A stretch of DNA of 64,000 nucleotides. It comes from Bacteroidota bacterium (GTDB taxonomy: Bacteria > Bacteroidota > Bacteroidia > Bacteroidales > PUMT01). This document shows positions 61,644 to 64,000 of this stretch, in pieces. Below the pieces are notes generated by a model, which was not told the DNA's origin, did not search any database, and saw nothing but the letters and a program-made list of their open reading frames with translations. The stretch lies in NCBI GenBank assembly GCA_003554865.1, contig PWHJ01000025.1, forward strand, positions 1 to 64,000, in the 5' to 3' direction. Made by a program: the position numbers and the translations under genes. Position 1 is the stretch's first letter. The number at the start of each line of letters is the position of its first letter.

Positions 61644-63392
61644 CTACTTCTCAACCTTTATTTTCAATTCCTTTAGCTGCTCCTGTGATATAGGAGAAGG
61701 AGTGTTTATCATCACATCACGGCCGGCATTGTTTTTGGGAAATGCAATATAATCGCGAATTGATTCAGACCCGCCAAACAAAGCCACCCAGCGATCGAAA
61801 CCAAAAGCGATCCCTCCGTGAGGGGGAGTGCCATAGCGCAAAGCATCCATAAAAAAGCCGAACTGCTCGCGGGCCTGCCTGGGAGTAAAGCCCAGAATTT
61901 CAAACATTTTTTGCTGCAATTGAGAATTATGTATCCGAACAGACCCCCCCCCGATTTCCACACCGTTTATTACCAGATCGTATGCATTTGCACGAACATT
62001 TCCAGGATCGGTATCAAGGAGTGGAATATCCTCATCTTTAGGAGAAGTAAAAGGGTGATGCATTGAATAGTATCTTTGCGTTTCATCGTCCCACTCCAAA
62101 AGGGGAAAATCAACAACCCACAGCGGGGCAAACTCTCCATCCTTTCTCAGTCCGAGCCGCCCGGCCACTTCAAGCCGCAGCTCACCCAAAGCTTTAAGTG
62201 TCTTCCTCCGTTCGCCGGCCAATATTAAAAGCATATCTCCTGTCCCTGCATTAAATTGATCCATGAGGCTTTTAAGCTTCTCTTCACCGAAAAACTTATC
62301 GACAGAGGAGCTCACAGACCCGTCCTCTTTGAATTTTACATAAACCAACCCTTTTGCACCTATCTGGGGTTTTTTCACAAAGGAGGTAAGCTGATCCGTC
62401 TCTTTCCTGGTAAAGGAAGCTCCCTGCCTTACACATATCCCCCCGATGTATTCGGCATTGTCAAATATTGCAAACCCCTCTCCCTTTACAGCAGGTGTTA
62501 TCTCCCTTATTTTCATACCGAACCTGATATCTGGCTTGTCGGTACCGTAGCTGTCTATAGCCTGCCGGTAAGGAGTGCAGGGAAAAGGACCGCTGAACTC
62601 ATGCCCTTTCAGCTTCATAAAAAGGTGCTTGGTCAGGCCTTCAAATGTTTTAAGCAGATCTTCCTGCTCAACGAAAGACATTTCACAATCCACCTGTGTA
62701 AACTCAGGTTGCCTGTCCGCCCTCAAATCCTCATCCCTGAAACACTTCACTATCTGGTAATATTTGTCATAACCGGAAATCATCAAAAGCTGCTTAAACA
62801 TCTGGGGCGACTGGGGCAGGGCATAAAACTCACCGGGATTCAGCCTTGAGGGAACAACATAATCCCTTGCTCCTTCAGGAGTAGACTTAATTAAAAAAGG
62901 GGTTTCAACCTCCATAAAATCCATCGAGTTAAGATAAAACCTTACCTCGGAAGCCATTCGGTGTCTCAGATACAGATTTTTTTGAAGGGCCCCCCGTCGC
63001 AGATCAAGATAGCGGTACTTCATTCGCAGCTCATCCCCACCGTCGGTTTCATCCTCGATTGTGAAAGGAGGCAGTTCGGAAGTATTGAGCAGGTCCAGGC
63101 GTTCAACCTCAATTTCAATCTCACCGGTTGGCATCTTCGGGTTTTTATTGCTTCTCTCGCAAACTTTTCCCCTGACAGAGACCACGTATTCTCTTCCCAG
63201 CTCGCGTGCCCGCAAACACAAATCTGCATTTGCATCCATGTTGAACACCAGCTGAGTGATACCGTAGCGGTCACGCAAATCGACAAATGTCATACCCCCA
63301 AGATTGCGTATTCGCTGAACCCATCCGCTTAATGTCACTTCCGAGCCAATATTGCTTATATTCAGCTCTCCACAGGTGTGTGATCTGTACAT
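61644..63392 (-). CDS. aspS: Aspartyl-tRNA synthetase
   Basis: Class II motifs [45 protein letters not shown]; start moved to [11 protein letters not shown]. Confidence 0.97.
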   Translation of the reverse strand: MYRSHTCGELNISNIGSEVTLSGWVQRIRNLGGMTFVDLRDRYGITQLVFNMDANADLCLRARELGREYVVSVRGKVCERSNKNPKMPTGEIEIEVERLDLLNTSELPPFTIEDETDGGDELRMKYRYLDLRRGALQKNLYLRHRMASEVRFYLNSMDFMEVETPFLIKSTPEGARDYVVPSRLNPGEFYALPQSPQMFKQLLMISGYDKYYQIVKCFRDEDLRADRQPEFTQVDCEMSFVEQEDLLKTFEGLTKHLFMKLKGHEFSGPFPCTPYRQAIDSYGTDKPDIRFGMKIREITPAVKGEGFAIFDNAEYIGGICVRQGASFTRKETDQLTSFVKKPQIGAKGLVYVKFKEDGSVSSSVDKFFGEEKLKSLMDQFNAGTGDMLLILAGERRKTLKALGELRLEVAGRLGLRKDGEFAPLWVVDFPLLEWDDETQRYYSMHHPFTSPKDEDIPLLDTDPGNVRANAYDLVINGVEIGGGSVRIHNSQLQQKMFEILGFTPRQAREQFGFFMDALRYGTPPHGGIAFGFDRWVALFGGSESIRDYIAFPKNNAGRDVMINTPSPISQEQLKELKIKVEK

Positions 63393-63492
63393 TGTCTCAA
63401 ATTTTGTTATTTTGCGAAAATAAGAAGAATTTTGCACTTACTTTATGACCGTTATAAAAAATTGTATTTGCTGACTTTTATCCCGATAGGCA

Positions 63493-63942
63493 ATGGACCC
63501 TATGCCGTTAAATGATGACCATTTCATGAAGGAAGCCCTCAAGGAGGCACACAAAGCCCTTGCAAAAGATGAAGTTCCCGTCGGAGCGGTCATTGTATGC
63601 GATAAAACCATAATTGCACGGGCCTTCAATATGACTGAAACACTTAACGACCCGACAGCACATGCTGAAATGCAAGCTTTTACAGCCGCATCTAATTATC
63701 TGGGAGGAAAATACCTTACAGATTGCATACTTTACGTAACACTCGAGCCATGTCTAATGTGTGCCGGAGCATCTTACTGGACCCGGATAAAAAAAATAGT
63801 CTACGGGGCAGGTGATCCCAAGCGGGGCTACACAGTAACGGGAGGTGATCCGCTTCATCCCCGGACCACCGTAGTTTCAGGTGTTCAGGAAAAAGAGTGC
63901 TCGGGGTTACTTGAAGATTTCTTTAAAAGCAAAAGAAAATAA
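63493..63942 (+). CDS. tadA: tRNA-specific adenosine deaminase / nucleoside deaminase
   Basis: 149 aa; HAEMQAFTAAS and TLEPCLMCAGA zinc-deaminase motifs. Confidence 0.93.
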   Translation: MDPMPLNDDHFMKEALKEAHKALAKDEVPVGAVIVCDKTIIARAFNMTETLNDPTAHAEMQAFTAASNYLGGKYLTDCILYVTLEPCLMCAGASYWTRIKKIVYGAGDPKRGYTVTGGDPLHPRTTVVSGVQEKECSGLLEDFFKSKRK

Positions 63943-64000
63943 AATTAACATTATAAGACTCTTTTTTATTGCTTTTATAATTGACATACTCTGCTCCACC

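Overview
This 64 kb window is a chromosomal segment from a Bacteroidetes (Bacteroidales/Marinilabiliales-like) bacterium. The assignment rests on SusC/SusD pairs, TAnnTTTG-type promoters and Bacteroidetes-style dcw gene content. Left to right it holds: (i) the end of a polysaccharide-utilisation-like locus with two tandem SusC/SusD pairs and a truncated lipoprotein gene (1-10.2 kb); (ii) mutS, tRNA-Gly(GCC), tRNA-Leu(TAA) and a TonB-dependent/beta-barrel OMP; (iii) glnA-family, valS and an aminotransferase; (iv) an OtsA-OtsB fusion beside a GH65 enzyme and an MscS channel; (v) a secreted DUF4438-like protein; (vi) a coaX-OMP-lptC-small membrane protein-CNNM/CBS-TPR-PpiD run; (vii) a dcw division/cell-wall cluster from mraZ to ftsZ; (viii) a probable glycine/ornithine-lipid acyltransferase pair; (ix) a long PurF-like protein, SPOR and LEA-like proteins, yebC, miaB, aspS and a tadA-like deaminase. 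I saw no CRISPR array, prophage, transposon or recognisable defence system. The best leads are: the OtsAB fusion, whose phosphatase domain has lost HAD motif I and motif IV acidic residues while the synthase half looks intact, next to GH65; four exact 10-bp-phased MraZ-box-like repeats upstream of mraZ; and a well-formed two-helix RNA-like element between a promoter-like motif and the glsB-like gene. All calls come from reading the sequence and supplied ORFs; no database search was run.
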